A model generated the notes under the pieces. That model saw only the letters and a list, made by a program, of their open reading frames with translations. It made no database searches and had not been told where the DNA came from. A stretch of DNA of 64,000 nt. It comes from Acinetobacter sp. A2 (GTDB lineage Bacteria; Pseudomonadota; Gammaproteobacteria; Pseudomonadales; Moraxellaceae). The stretch lies in contig NZ_JAAZQX010000005.1 in the NCBI RefSeq assembly GCF_012371325.1, positions 47,181-111,180 of the forward strand, written 5' to 3'. Shown piece by piece: positions 23,192 through 32,250 of this stretch. The stretch's first letter is position 1, and each line of letters opens with the position of its first letter. The translations under genes and the position numbers were made by a program.

Positions 23192-24367
23192 TTGCAAAAT
23201 CGGAAACTTAAAATTGGTATCGTTGTGGGAGAAGTATCGGGAGATACTTTGGGTGCACAACTTATGCGACGTTTTCGTGAGCAAGGCATTGATGCAGAGT
23301 TTGAAGGCATTGGTGGGCCTCAAATGATTGCAGAAGGCTTTAAAAGCTATTATCCGATGGATACTTTATCGGTGATGGGCATAGTTGAAGTACTCAAAGA
23401 CCTAAAAAAACTATTTGCGGTGCGCGATGGTCTAGTCGAACAATGGAGTAACAACCCAGTCGATGTTTTTGTAGGTGTCGATGCCCCCGATTTTAATTTA
23501 CGTCTTTCTAAAAGTTTAAAACAAAAAAACCTACCCATTAAAACGGTACAATACGTTAGTCCTTCGGTGTGGGCATGGCGTCAAGGTCGGGTACATGGCA
23601 TAAAAGCCAGTATAGATTTGGTGTTGTGTCTATTTCCATTTGAAAAAGCCTTTTTTAAAAAATGGAATGTGCCTGCTGCTTTTGTTGGGCATCCACTTGC
23701 GAGCCAGTTAAGTCTAGATAATCCAATTACAGCAGCGAAGCAGGAATTGGGTTTAGATGACACTCAGGCACATATTGCCTTATTGCCAGGTAGTAGACGT
23801 GGTGAAATTGAACGTTTAGGACCTTTGGTGTTAGATGCAGCTCAAATTTTAAGCCAAAAACATCCACAGTATATTTTTTTGATTCCTGCCATTAATGACG
23901 CACGCAAACAACAAATTGAAAATCTGTTGCAGTCTTATCCGCTAGTATTACAAGCCAAAATCAAGATTATGGAAAATCGTGGTACGGAGTCAAAAATTGG
24001 ACGTCAGGTCATGAATGCATCCAATATTATTGCACTGGCTTCGGGAACGGCGACTTTGGAAGCGATGTTGCTGCACCGTCCTATGGTGACTTTTTATAAG
24101 CTCAACCGTATTACCTACTGGATTGCAAAATTGTTGGTCCAAATTCCGTATTATTCATTACCGAATATTATTGCAGGTAAAAAGGTCATTCAGGAATTAA
24201 TTCAGGATGATGCAACGCCTGAACGCTTGGCTTCTGAAATTGAAAAGCTAATGAATATTGAAGCTGCACAGATTCAAGCCATGCAGCACATGACCATGCA
24301 TAAACAATTGCTGTCAGACAATAGCGAAGACCCAGCCCAAGCAATTTTGGCAATTTTGGATCACTAA
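23192..24367 (+). CDS. lpxB: Lipid-A-disaccharide synthase
   Basis: LpxB joins UDP-2,3-diacylglucosamine and lipid X to make the lipid A disaccharide at the inner membrane. The 391-residue length is normal for glycosyltransferase family 19. Signatures are GEVSGDTLGAQLM, SPSVWAWRQGRV near 128, FVGHPL near 165, LLPGSRRGEI near 200 and ASGTATLEAML near 288. The start is an uncommon TTG, supported by AGAGGA 7 bases upstream. No other lpx genes are adjacent. Confidence 0.95.
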   Translation: MQNRKLKIGIVVGEVSGDTLGAQLMRRFREQGIDAEFEGIGGPQMIAEGFKSYYPMDTLSVMGIVEVLKDLKKLFAVRDGLVEQWSNNPVDVFVGVDAPDFNLRLSKSLKQKNLPIKTVQYVSPSVWAWRQGRVHGIKASIDLVLCLFPFEKAFFKKWNVPAAFVGHPLASQLSLDNPITAAKQELGLDDTQAHIALLPGSRRGEIERLGPLVLDAAQILSQKHPQYIFLIPAINDARKQQIENLLQSYPLVLQAKIKIMENRGTESKIGRQVMNASNIIALASGTATLEAMLLHRPMVTFYKLNRITYWIAKLLVQIPYYSLPNIIAGKKVIQELIQDDATPERLASEIEKLMNIEAAQIQAMQHMTMHKQLLSDNSEDPAQAILAILDH

Positions 24368-24384
24368 GTTATTCGCATAATTAT

Positions 24385-25326
24385 TTATAGAGTGGTTTGA
24401 AATTGCTGTCGATATTGGCTAGGCGTCAGTTCAAACTGCTTTTTAAATGTCTGGCTAAATGCGGTTTCTGAAGAATAACCCACACGATGTGCTATTTGTT
24501 GTATCGACAGTTGGCCTTGCTGCAAATAATTTGATGCCAAACGCAGACGATGTTGTTGTAAGTAGGCCAAAGGTGGCTCGCCAATTAACTGATTAAATAA
24601 GTTGGCAAATTTAGAGCGGGACATACAGCATTGTTCTGCTAGGCTTTCCACAGTCCAAGCCTGTTCGGGTTGGCCGTGAATAGCCGCTAAGGCATTGGAA
24701 AGTTCGGGATGTGCCAAAGCACCAAGCCAGTTATTGGAGTCATCTAACTGGGCAATATAATCCCGCACACATTCTATAAGTAAAATACTCACCAAGTGAT
24801 CGAGTATTTTGTCACGGCCAGGTCGGATTTGATGACTTTCTACTGCTAAAAACTGTAAGCCAATTTGCAACCATTCAGGTGCTGTGCTGCACATAATATG
24901 TGGAATATGTAGATATTCGGGTAGGGCATTTAAAAGTGGTTTTGCCATCGTGGTATCCATGTGGCACTGGATTACCAATATAAATGCATCTTCAGCTTGT
25001 TCGTGATGAACCGTTCCGAACTGAACAGACTGCTGTGATTTAAGTTGGAATAAGTCTGAAATATCAAAATGTTCAGTCCAGTGTGTATTGGCTTGCGCAC
25101 ATGCATAATGACTACAACCCGAAGGAATCAGCACAATATCACCTGCATCTACTTGTAATTGGGTTTTTTCAGACAAGTGCACATGCAGTGTCCCTTGTAG
25201 CACCACATAAGCCAGCATGGCACCCTGATCATGATATTGAAATGACCAATTTCCATGCGGATTCAAATAGATATACGCAGACTGGTGTAAATGTATATCT
25301 TCAAAAATCTTACTTAAAGCATCCAT
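24385..25326 (-). CDS. alkR: AraC-family regulator of alkane hydroxylase (AlkR-like)
   Basis: The 313-residue regulator has an N-terminal cupin-like sensor (VLQGTLHVHLSEKTQLQVDAGDIVLIPSG near 40-70) and a C-terminal AraC double helix-turn-helix (SLAEQCCMSRSKFANLFNQLIGEPP and IQQIAHRVGYSSETAFSQTFK). It is divergent from alkM in the arrangement known from Acinetobacter baylyi, where AlkR activates alkM in response to long-chain alkanes. Identity as AlkR rests on context plus family. Confidence 0.85.
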   Translation of the reverse strand: MDALSKIFEDIHLHQSAYIYLNPHGNWSFQYHDQGAMLAYVVLQGTLHVHLSEKTQLQVDAGDIVLIPSGCSHYACAQANTHWTEHFDISDLFQLKSQQSVQFGTVHHEQAEDAFILVIQCHMDTTMAKPLLNALPEYLHIPHIMCSTAPEWLQIGLQFLAVESHQIRPGRDKILDHLVSILLIECVRDYIAQLDDSNNWLGALAHPELSNALAAIHGQPEQAWTVESLAEQCCMSRSKFANLFNQLIGEPPLAYLQQHRLRLASNYLQQGQLSIQQIAHRVGYSSETAFSQTFKKQFELTPSQYRQQFQTTL

Positions 25327-25378
25327 ATTTTAAGCATAAACAAACGTAAAATTAAAAACCTGTGATTTCGGGACAATA

Positions 25379-25393
25379 TTGCGCATTTTGCGC
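25379..25393. promoter_or_regulatory. Direct repeats in the alkR-alkM intergenic region
   Basis: TTGCGC occurs twice, 9 bases apart, about 100 bases before the alkM start, with a related TTTTGCA further on. AraC-type activators often bind direct repeats, so this is a candidate AlkR site. TATATA near 25457 could be the alkM -10; its -35 is poor, as expected for an activated promoter. Confidence 0.4.
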
Positions 25394-25492
25394 CAAAGAC
25401 TTTTGCATAGTTTTTTTGGACGTCTGCAACTGTTCATTCTTGTATTGATATTCAACTATATAGACAGATGAGCGTAGAAGGAAGCTAAGAAA

Positions 25493-26710
25493 ATGAACGC
25501 ACCACTTCATTTAATGGAAAAAATGGAACAGGATGTTCCTTATAAGAGCGTTACTCAACTCGATAAGAAGCGTTATTTGTGGTTGATCAGCCCATTTTTA
25601 CCTGTGTTGGGTATGGGAATTTTAGCGGGATACCAATTTGCACCTAAGCCTGCCAAAAAAGTATTTGCGTTGGGTGGGCCATTATTATTACATGTCATTA
25701 TTCCAACCATTGATACCTTAATAGGTCAAGATGCGAATAATCCAAGCAATGAAGATGTAAAGCGACTTGAACAAGACCCGTATTATTCACGTTTGGTGAA
25801 AAGTTTTATTCCGTTGCAATATGCCACCAATATCTATGCTGCTTATTTGGTTGGACGCCCACAAACTTCATTACTTGATAAAGTTTTATTGGGTATTTCT
25901 ATGGGCATGGTGAACGGTATTGCTGTAAATACCGCACATGAACTCAGTCATAAATCTTCAAAAATAGATCATTTGCTGTCACATTTGGCCTTAGCACCAA
26001 CAGGCTATAATCATTTTCGGGTAGAACATCCTTACGGTCATCATAAACGTGCAGCAACGCCTGAAGACCCTGCATCTTCACGTATGGGTGAAACATTTTA
26101 TGAGTTTTGGCCACGTACAGTGAAAGGCTCGTTTCAATCTGCCATTCAAATTGAAATCCAGCGTTTAAAGCGTAAGGGCAAACAATTTTGGTCTAAAGAG
26201 AATGAGTTGTTACAAGGCTGGGGGATAAGTGCTGCTTTTCATAGTGTATTGCTGGCACGTTTTGGTACAGGAATTTTACCGTATTTAGCCACTCAGGCTT
26301 TTTATGGCATCAGTCTATTTGAGCTGATTAATTATATTGAACATTATGGCTTGCTCAGACAAAAAGATGCGCAGGGTAAATATGAACGAACCATGCCCGA
26401 ACACAGCTGGAACAATAACAATATTGTGACTAATTTATTTTTATATCAATTACAACGTCATTCTGACCATCATGCGTATCCGACCCGGCCATTTCAGGCA
26501 CTGCGCCATTTTGATGAAGCGCCTGAATTACCAAGTGGATATGCCAGCATGTTGCTGCCTGCACTGATTCCACCACTGTGGTTTAAAATTATGGATCAGC
26601 GTGTGTTTGAGCATTATCAGGGCGACTTAAACAAAGCCAATATTCAACCTAAGCGTCGTGCACGTATTTTTAAGAAATTTGCGGTAATTGATCGTTGGTT
26701 AAGCCGTTAA
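25493..26710 (+). CDS. alkM: Alkane 1-monooxygenase
   Basis: AlkM is the membrane diiron hydroxylase that oxidises medium- and long-chain alkanes to 1-alkanols, using rubredoxin electrons. The 405-residue protein has all histidine boxes: HELSHK at 149-154, EHPYGHH at 178-184, NYIEHYG around His284 and LQRHSDHHA with His323, 326 and 327. About six membrane segments surround them. No rubredoxin gene is adjacent, as in A. baylyi. The upstream alkR supports the name. Confidence 0.95.
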   Translation: MNAPLHLMEKMEQDVPYKSVTQLDKKRYLWLISPFLPVLGMGILAGYQFAPKPAKKVFALGGPLLLHVIIPTIDTLIGQDANNPSNEDVKRLEQDPYYSRLVKSFIPLQYATNIYAAYLVGRPQTSLLDKVLLGISMGMVNGIAVNTAHELSHKSSKIDHLLSHLALAPTGYNHFRVEHPYGHHKRAATPEDPASSRMGETFYEFWPRTVKGSFQSAIQIEIQRLKRKGKQFWSKENELLQGWGISAAFHSVLLARFGTGILPYLATQAFYGISLFELINYIEHYGLLRQKDAQGKYERTMPEHSWNNNNIVTNLFLYQLQRHSDHHAYPTRPFQALRHFDEAPELPSGYASMLLPALIPPLWFKIMDQRVFEHYQGDLNKANIQPKRRARIFKKFAVIDRWLSR

Positions 26711-26773
26711 ACTTTCTGCTTTAATAGCAAAAATTACCTCAATAATATGTTGAGATAAGAAAACGTGATAGGG

Positions 26774-26821
26774 TAAAAGACAGAAATTTACCAAGATGTT
26801 TGAATAAATTCTGTCTTTTAT
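26774..26821. terminator. Bidirectional terminator after alkM
   Basis: TAAAAGACAGAA pairs with TTCTGTCTTTTA; allowing one bulged A, ATTTA/TAAAT extends the stem. It lies between alkM and the convergent acyl-CoA dehydrogenase. Confidence 0.75.
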
Positions 26822-26852
26822 TGCATAAAGTTATATGTCTGAATGGGTAAAA

Positions 26853-28052
26853 TTATTTCAATTCGCTTGAGCTTTTTCCTAATTCACGTCGGGCAATAAT
26901 CAGTTGCTGAATCTGTTGCGTGCCTTCAAAAATATCTAAAATTTTGGAGTCACGTGCCCATTTTTCCAATAATTCATCTTCGTTATAGCCTACCGCAGCC
27001 GCCAATTCGACACATCTTAAAGTAATGTCATTACAAATTCGGCCTGCTTTGGCTTTGGCAATGGAGGCTTCACGTGAATTAGGCTGTTTATTGTCTGCCA
27101 TCCATGCGGCTTTGAGCATCAGTAAACGTGCAGCTTCCCATTCTGCTTCCATTTTATAAATTTGTGCAGCGATATGTGAGCACTGTAAATATGGGGTGGC
27201 ATAGTGTTCATCTAGGTGGTCTTTGAAAATTTTTTGAATACGCTCCAATGCGGCTTTGGCACAACCCACAGCCATGGCTGCAACCAAAGGGCGGGTATTG
27301 TCAAAAGTTTCCATTACCCCTGCAAAACCTTTCGCAACATCAATTTCTGCATTACCCAAAAGATTGCTAGCAGGCACGCGACAATCTTCAAAGCGAATAC
27401 TGGCGGTGTCTGACGCTTTGATCCCTAATTTATGCTCCAAACGTTCTACCGTCATGCCTGGTGTGCCTTTAGGTACCACAAATGATTTAATCGCAGCACG
27501 TCCAAGTTGTTTATCTAAAGTTGCCCAAACCACTACTGCATCTGCACGATCGCCAGAGGTTACAAATATTTTTTCACCATTTAAAATATATGCATCGCCA
27601 TCTTTGCGGGCTGTGGTTCGTATGGCCGCAGAGTCTGAGCCACAGTTGGGTTCAGTAATGGCCATAGCAGCCCAAACCCCATGAAAGCGTTGCAATTGTT
27701 CTTCATTGGCAACCGCTGCAATGGCGGAGTTACCTAAACCTTGGCGTGGCATACTGAGTAATAAACCTGTATCGCCATAACACATTTCTACAATACTGAG
27801 GGCTGTAGACATATTTACGCCATTTTTATTGCCTGTAGATGTATCGCCACGTTTATTGACTGCAGCACCTGCATTCATGCCATCTCCCGCTTGGTTCATG
27901 CCATCGACTAAGGCAGCGAGCATATCCAGTTCTTTTGGGTAAGCATGTTCAGCTTTATCGTATTTTCTAGAAATAGGGCGCAAGACATTGAGTGCAACTT
28001 CATGTGCCTGATCAATCAGCATTTTAAATTTTTTCGGGTTTTGTAAATTCAT
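26853..28052 (-). CDS. Acyl-CoA dehydrogenase (catalytically complete)
   Basis: The 399-residue flavoprotein should make trans-2-enoyl-CoA in beta-oxidation. The FAD/substrate segments MAITEPNCGSDSAAIRTTA and YILNGEKIFVTSGDRAD are present, as is the catalytic Glu in LDIFEGTQQIQQLIIAR near the C-terminus. An AAGGA site lies 8 bases before the ATG. A second dehydrogenase lies 48 bases upstream on the same strand, so the two are probably co-expressed, and alkM converges from the other side. Chain-length preference is unknown. Confidence 0.92.
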   Translation of the reverse strand: MNLQNPKKFKMLIDQAHEVALNVLRPISRKYDKAEHAYPKELDMLAALVDGMNQAGDGMNAGAAVNKRGDTSTGNKNGVNMSTALSIVEMCYGDTGLLLSMPRQGLGNSAIAAVANEEQLQRFHGVWAAMAITEPNCGSDSAAIRTTARKDGDAYILNGEKIFVTSGDRADAVVVWATLDKQLGRAAIKSFVVPKGTPGMTVERLEHKLGIKASDTASIRFEDCRVPASNLLGNAEIDVAKGFAGVMETFDNTRPLVAAMAVGCAKAALERIQKIFKDHLDEHYATPYLQCSHIAAQIYKMEAEWEAARLLMLKAAWMADNKQPNSREASIAKAKAGRICNDITLRCVELAAAVGYNEDELLEKWARDSKILDIFEGTQQIQQLIIARRELGKSSSELK

Positions 28053-28100
28053 GCCTGTATTCCTTATATTTTTTGGCTTTATTTTTGATTGAATTCAGCA

Positions 28101-29408
28101 TTAAGCATGTAAACCAGAATGCATAATTGCCGTTGCACGTAAATCACGATACCAGCGTTCTACAGGGTGTTCTTTGGTAAAGCCATGACCACCTAAAATT
28201 TGTACGCCATTGGTGGCAATTTGCATGGATTTTTCTGCACATAGCAGTCGGGCTAAATACGCTGCACGATGAAAATTTTGTCCTGATTCTGCAAGACTTG
28301 CGGCATTCAGCAACAACATGCGCATAGCTTCAATTTCAATGGCCATGTCGGCAATCATAAATGCCACACTTTGACGATGTGAAATTGGCTCGCCAAATGC
28401 AGTGCGTTCATTGGCATAGCCAATGCAATAACTTTTAACTGCTTCACAGCAACCTAAGGCCATGGCGCACCACATGAGATTGCCTAAATCTAAAAAGGCG
28501 CTATAGTCAAAATCATCTGTACCTAAGCGTTCTGCAGGGGTTTGATTAAAACTCAAAGTGACTGTTTCAGAGGCTTTTAGCCCCATAGCAGGTGATTCTT
28601 TCAGTTTTATGCTTGCATCACGCTGAACGATAAAGACTTCGGGCTTGTTATCAAGCTCGGCACTAACTAAAAATAAATCGGCAGTTTTGGCTAAAATCAC
28701 CAGCGTTTTTTCACCTGTGATTAGGTACTGTCCATTTTGTAAGGTTGCTTTGGTTTTTAATTGATACGGATTAAAAGCAGCAGTATTTTCCTGCACTGCA
28801 AATGTAGCTTGTATTGTCAGCCCGCTAGACTCTGCTTCAGCAAAGGCTGTTAAATAAAGATTTTGAACCGCTTCTGAACCCCAACGGGTGATGGCATTGA
28901 TTACACTAAAAGTCGAAAGCAGTCCTGCAGTTAAACTAAAATCGCCTCGCGCCAATTGTTCTGCAATTAAAAGATGACTGACAATATTTTGCTCAGTTGC
29001 CACTCCGCCTAAGGCTTCGGGTAGGGCGTAGCTATTTAAGCCTAAATCTGTGCTGTATTGCCAAAGTTGTTGTGGGAATTGCGCATGAAGGTCTGCTTCA
29101 TAAGCCAAAGGATAGATCACCTCTGTTGCAAATTGCTGCATCGCATCGACCAGCATTTGTTGTTCTTCATTCAGTGATAAATCAAATAAATCTTTCGACT
29201 GCTGCTTCAACCGTTGCTGTGGCACGCTTTGGGTACGTTTAAATGTTTTTTGAGTGCTTTCCAGTGTTTTAAATCCTGCTTTTGCAGAATGATAAAGTGA
29301 CTTTTCGACCCATTTGCGCAATTTGAGTTGATCCAGTCGGTCACTCGATGCCATTTTTGTGAGTAGTGCTAAGCCGAATCCTTGGGCTTTATTGATCATT
29401 TGACTCAT
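28101..29408 (-). CDS. Acyl-CoA dehydrogenase paralog lacking the catalytic Glu
   Basis: The 435-residue protein has an extra N-terminal helical region (to about residue 65) before a recognisable acyl-CoA dehydrogenase fold (LNEEQQMLVDAMQQFATE, LITGEKTLVILAK, NERTAFGEPISHRQSV, ILGGHGFTKEHPVERWYRDLRATAI). It ends in IMHSGLHA where active enzymes have IYEGT plus a tail, so Glu is replaced by His430. The alternative Glu of the isovaleryl/long-chain type is also absent. Start at 29408 chosen for an AGGA upstream; an ATG at 29426 is possible. Confidence 0.85.
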   Translation of the reverse strand: MSQMINKAQGFGLALLTKMASSDRLDQLKLRKWVEKSLYHSAKAGFKTLESTQKTFKRTQSVPQQRLKQQSKDLFDLSLNEEQQMLVDAMQQFATEVIYPLAYEADLHAQFPQQLWQYSTDLGLNSYALPEALGGVATEQNIVSHLLIAEQLARGDFSLTAGLLSTFSVINAITRWGSEAVQNLYLTAFAEAESSGLTIQATFAVQENTAAFNPYQLKTKATLQNGQYLITGEKTLVILAKTADLFLVSAELDNKPEVFIVQRDASIKLKESPAMGLKASETVTLSFNQTPAERLGTDDFDYSAFLDLGNLMWCAMALGCCEAVKSYCIGYANERTAFGEPISHRQSVAFMIADMAIEIEAMRMLLLNAASLAESGQNFHRAAYLARLLCAEKSMQIATNGVQILGGHGFTKEHPVERWYRDLRATAIMHSGLHA

Positions 29409-29690
29409 GATTATGCTGTCCTGCATAGAAAGTGCTTTTTTATGCTGACATGCAGCGTATAAAAAAACTATGTCATTGCTGACATGCAGAATTGTCAAAG
29501 ATAAACGGTAAAAACTAAACAGCAAGTGGCATTAATTAAATGATATTGCACAATTATTTTTCTTTTTGAAAAATATTAATTTCAAAAAAATTGACCTAAA
29601 TGACAATTAAGCGAAATGCCAGTCTGCCGTTTAGGTCATTTAATCCAGTTAGATGATTCAAGTTGTGATGAATGCAGAAAATTTTTTCAC

Positions 29691-31064
29691 TTAAATAAAC
29701 TTTTGAATCATCTTGCGTACATTGGTTTTTGCATCAATCACAGTCATAAATGTATAGGCACCAATGAATTTACGGCTAATAAACATAAATTCTTTAGGCG
29801 GTACACTAAAGTAACGTGAAGCCATAGACTTAGATGCCTGTTGCATGACTCGGCTATGTAACTGACTTTTTTTCCAGTCATAGCGAGAGTGTTCATCCAT
29901 TACGCCAGCAGGTAAGTCACGGTTATTGTCTAGGTGACTAAAGGCTTCTGTGGCCAGTAAAAATACTTTGGCCATATCGGGTTTAATACTTTCAGGAATA
30001 CTGTCAAAAAACTCGTAACCTGTCATAGCATTCACCATCATTTGTGGGTCATGGTAATAACCTGCTTTAATCAGATTACGTGCCACAGTCAGCAAGTGCT
30101 GGTCAAATTGACGGATAGCACCGAAGTCCAATAGTACAATTTTATCGTGAATATCTTCACCATTACCCAAACGCACCAAGTAGTTGCCAAAGTTCGGGTC
30201 GGTTTGCATTTCGCCCCATTCAAACACTTCACGCACCGCAATTTCTAAAGAAGCTTCGCCCAATAGATTACGGCGTTCTTGTGGCAGGGAAAGCATCACA
30301 GGGCTGTTAATTGGCACACCACGTTCAAAAGTCATGCACAGCACTTGATCACTGCAATACTCATCTACAATTTGCGGCACGATATAACGTGGATCATCTT
30401 TTAAACGTGCTGCAAAGCGACGAGTGGTGTCTGCTTCAATTTGATAATTCACCTCACGGTGCATCATCTCACGCACTTCATCAAACCACTGATCAAATTC
30501 GCGGGTTTGAGGAACCATGCGGGTTAATTTGAGCATGTTTTTGAATAGACTCATGTCTGAGTCTATTGCATCTGCAACGCCTGGGTATTGAATTTTTAGC
30601 ACCAATTCTAAACCATCAGACTTGCGTGTAGCACGGTGTACTTGCGCTAAAGAGGCTGTGCCTAAGGGTTCGTGATCAATAGTCAGATCATCTAGTTTTG
30701 CACCCAATTGTGCTTGTAATTGCTGTTTAATTGCAGGCCATGCCAAAGCAACAGTTTGGTTATTCAGTGTGTTGAGTGCTTGTGTGATTTCTTCAGGTAA
30801 AAAGTGTTCGCCATACAGCGCCATCATTTGGCCAATCTTCACGATTGAACCTTTTAATTTTCCAATTTCCGCCACCAAATAGTCGGCTTGCTCTTTCATG
30901 GCTTTTTTGCGTTTACGTTCTTTTTCTTCTTCGCTAGAAAACATGGAAGTGGCATTGGAAGCTGCCCAGCGTGTTCCCGCCAGTAAGGATGCTTTTGCGA
31001 TGGATAAGCGTCGATCCATAGAGGAAGTCTTGAGTTGTTTAAGCTTATCGTTCTGATCTGACAT
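29691..31064 (-). CDS. ABC1/UbiB-family atypical kinase
   Basis: The 457-residue protein belongs to the UbiB/ADCK family of atypical kinases. The KxGQ motif lies in GSIVKIGQMMALYGE near 75, the Ala-rich nucleotide loop in PLGTASLAQVHRATR near 137, and the DFG in VLLDFGAIRQF near 310. Family members act in ubiquinone synthesis or lipid homeostasis. The canonical ubiE-ubiJ-ubiB cluster is not here, and no C-terminal membrane hairpin is evident, so this is likely a second paralog. The ATG at 31064 has AAGGA upstream. Confidence 0.85.
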   Translation of the reverse strand: MSDQNDKLKQLKTSSMDRRLSIAKASLLAGTRWAASNATSMFSSEEEKERKRKKAMKEQADYLVAEIGKLKGSIVKIGQMMALYGEHFLPEEITQALNTLNNQTVALAWPAIKQQLQAQLGAKLDDLTIDHEPLGTASLAQVHRATRKSDGLELVLKIQYPGVADAIDSDMSLFKNMLKLTRMVPQTREFDQWFDEVREMMHREVNYQIEADTTRRFAARLKDDPRYIVPQIVDEYCSDQVLCMTFERGVPINSPVMLSLPQERRNLLGEASLEIAVREVFEWGEMQTDPNFGNYLVRLGNGEDIHDKIVLLDFGAIRQFDQHLLTVARNLIKAGYYHDPQMMVNAMTGYEFFDSIPESIKPDMAKVFLLATEAFSHLDNNRDLPAGVMDEHSRYDWKKSQLHSRVMQQASKSMASRYFSVPPKEFMFISRKFIGAYTFMTVIDAKTNVRKMIQKFI

Positions 31065-31229
31065 TAAAATCAATCCTTAAATCAGCAATTCGCAGGAAAA
31101 TTAGATTGTAACGGATATTACCGTGTCTTAACGTATTAAAAAAGTTCAACTTGCTGAACGTCGAGTTTCCTATCAAAAAAAAACCTATAAAACGCATGGA
31201 AAATAGAATAAAGCATCGAAATGAATTTT

Positions 31230-31535
31230 TTACATGCGATATTGTACTTTGGTTTCAGCTTTTTTCATTAACAGGGTTTTATTGTCCTGAATGAATTTGA
31301 GAATCATGGTTTTGACCGATTCATGTAAAAAACCGTGTGCATAACCTTTTACAATAATCACGCTAGGCAGGCAAAAAAACAGATATTTGGCATCATCCAT
31401 AGACGCATTTTCAAAAATGCCGTTTTCAATCAGGATTTGCTGAAAAAATTGTTTTTCAATCAATACCGCATCTGAATGGTTGTCATTCCAGTAGCTTTGG
31501 CGCATGGCCATTAAATTATTGTGTTTGTAGCTCAT
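31230..31535 (-). CDS. Hypothetical protein
   Basis: I do not recognise this 101-residue protein. It starts MSYKHNNLMAMRQSYW, has a hydrophobic centre (YLFFCLPSVIIVKGYAHGF) that is too short and polar-flanked to call a membrane span confidently, and ends in a basic stretch (LLMKKAETKVQYRM). An alternative start is the Met at residue 9. The gene is on the same strand as the UbiB-type gene, with a 165-base gap. Coding potential is plausible but unproven. Confidence 0.55.
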   Translation of the reverse strand: MSYKHNNLMAMRQSYWNDNHSDAVLIEKQFFQQILIENGIFENASMDDAKYLFFCLPSVIIVKGYAHGFLHESVKTMILKFIQDNKTLLMKKAETKVQYRM

Positions 31536-31762
31536 AAGGCTGAACGATTCATCTATAAAATGAGTAATTCAATTATTGGGATGACGTCACATTTTTCAAT
31601 GATTTTTCTGTATATATCATTGACTGGGCAATAAAAGCTGGGCGTTGACTATAGGATTTTGAGCCTGAATCTTGTAGCATCAATACAGCAATTTACGTTT
31701 CGCAAAATTATAAAATATTGAAGAATCACCGCGCATGCATCAAAAGGCGCTCAGGGGAAAAC

Positions 31763-32143
31763 ATGAAAGTTTGGGCAGTTACATTAATGGGGATGCTGGC
31801 TTTAGGTACAAGCCAAGTCTGGGCCAATGGTTTTTCACAGGCCTATATACAATGTATGAATAATACTTATGGGAGCATTGATAAATCACAAAAATGTATT
31901 CACAAAGAGCAGAAAGCTCAAGTTAAACGATTGAAAAAACATTATAAAGCCTACGTGAAGCGTAGCGCAGGCAATGCTCAAAATATTCAACAACAGCATC
32001 AACTTTGGGAAAATCGTGTGAAACAGCGTTGCCATTTATCGGGCAAAACCAATTTTGCAGAAATGCAACGTCGCCAATGTGTATTGGCACAGACAGTAGA
32101 ACGTGCGGATTATTATCAAGGTCAATTTGTAGGCATTAAATAG
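31763..32143 (+). CDS. Small secreted basic protein, LprI/DUF1311-like
   Basis: The 126-residue protein has a signal peptide (MKVWAVTLMGMLALGTSQVWA) cut before NGF. The mature part is strongly basic, with four cysteines (YIQCMN, KCIHKEQ, QRCHLSG, RQCVLAQ) and W-x-N-R-V-x5-C spacing typical of the LprI/DUF1311 family, some of which inhibit lysozyme. The match is by pattern only. AGGGGA lies 5-6 bases before the ATG at 31763; the longer reading frame from 31718 lacks such a site. Confidence 0.7.
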   Translation: MKVWAVTLMGMLALGTSQVWANGFSQAYIQCMNNTYGSIDKSQKCIHKEQKAQVKRLKKHYKAYVKRSAGNAQNIQQQHQLWENRVKQRCHLSGKTNFAEMQRRQCVLAQTVERADYYQGQFVGIK

Positions 32144-32250
32144 CCAAGTTGCAGCTTAAAATAATTGTCTGAAATGCGCTTAAACATTATAAAACCGAGT
32201 AAAACAGGGTATTATAAAGCGTTTTAAAATTAGACCTTGGAGCGCCTTAA

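Noticed and set aside
25083..25349. 88-codon plus-strand ORF over the alkR start
   Set aside because: It overlaps the 5' end of alkR and the intergenic region and has no ribosome site. The His/Tyr-rich product looks like an antisense reading.
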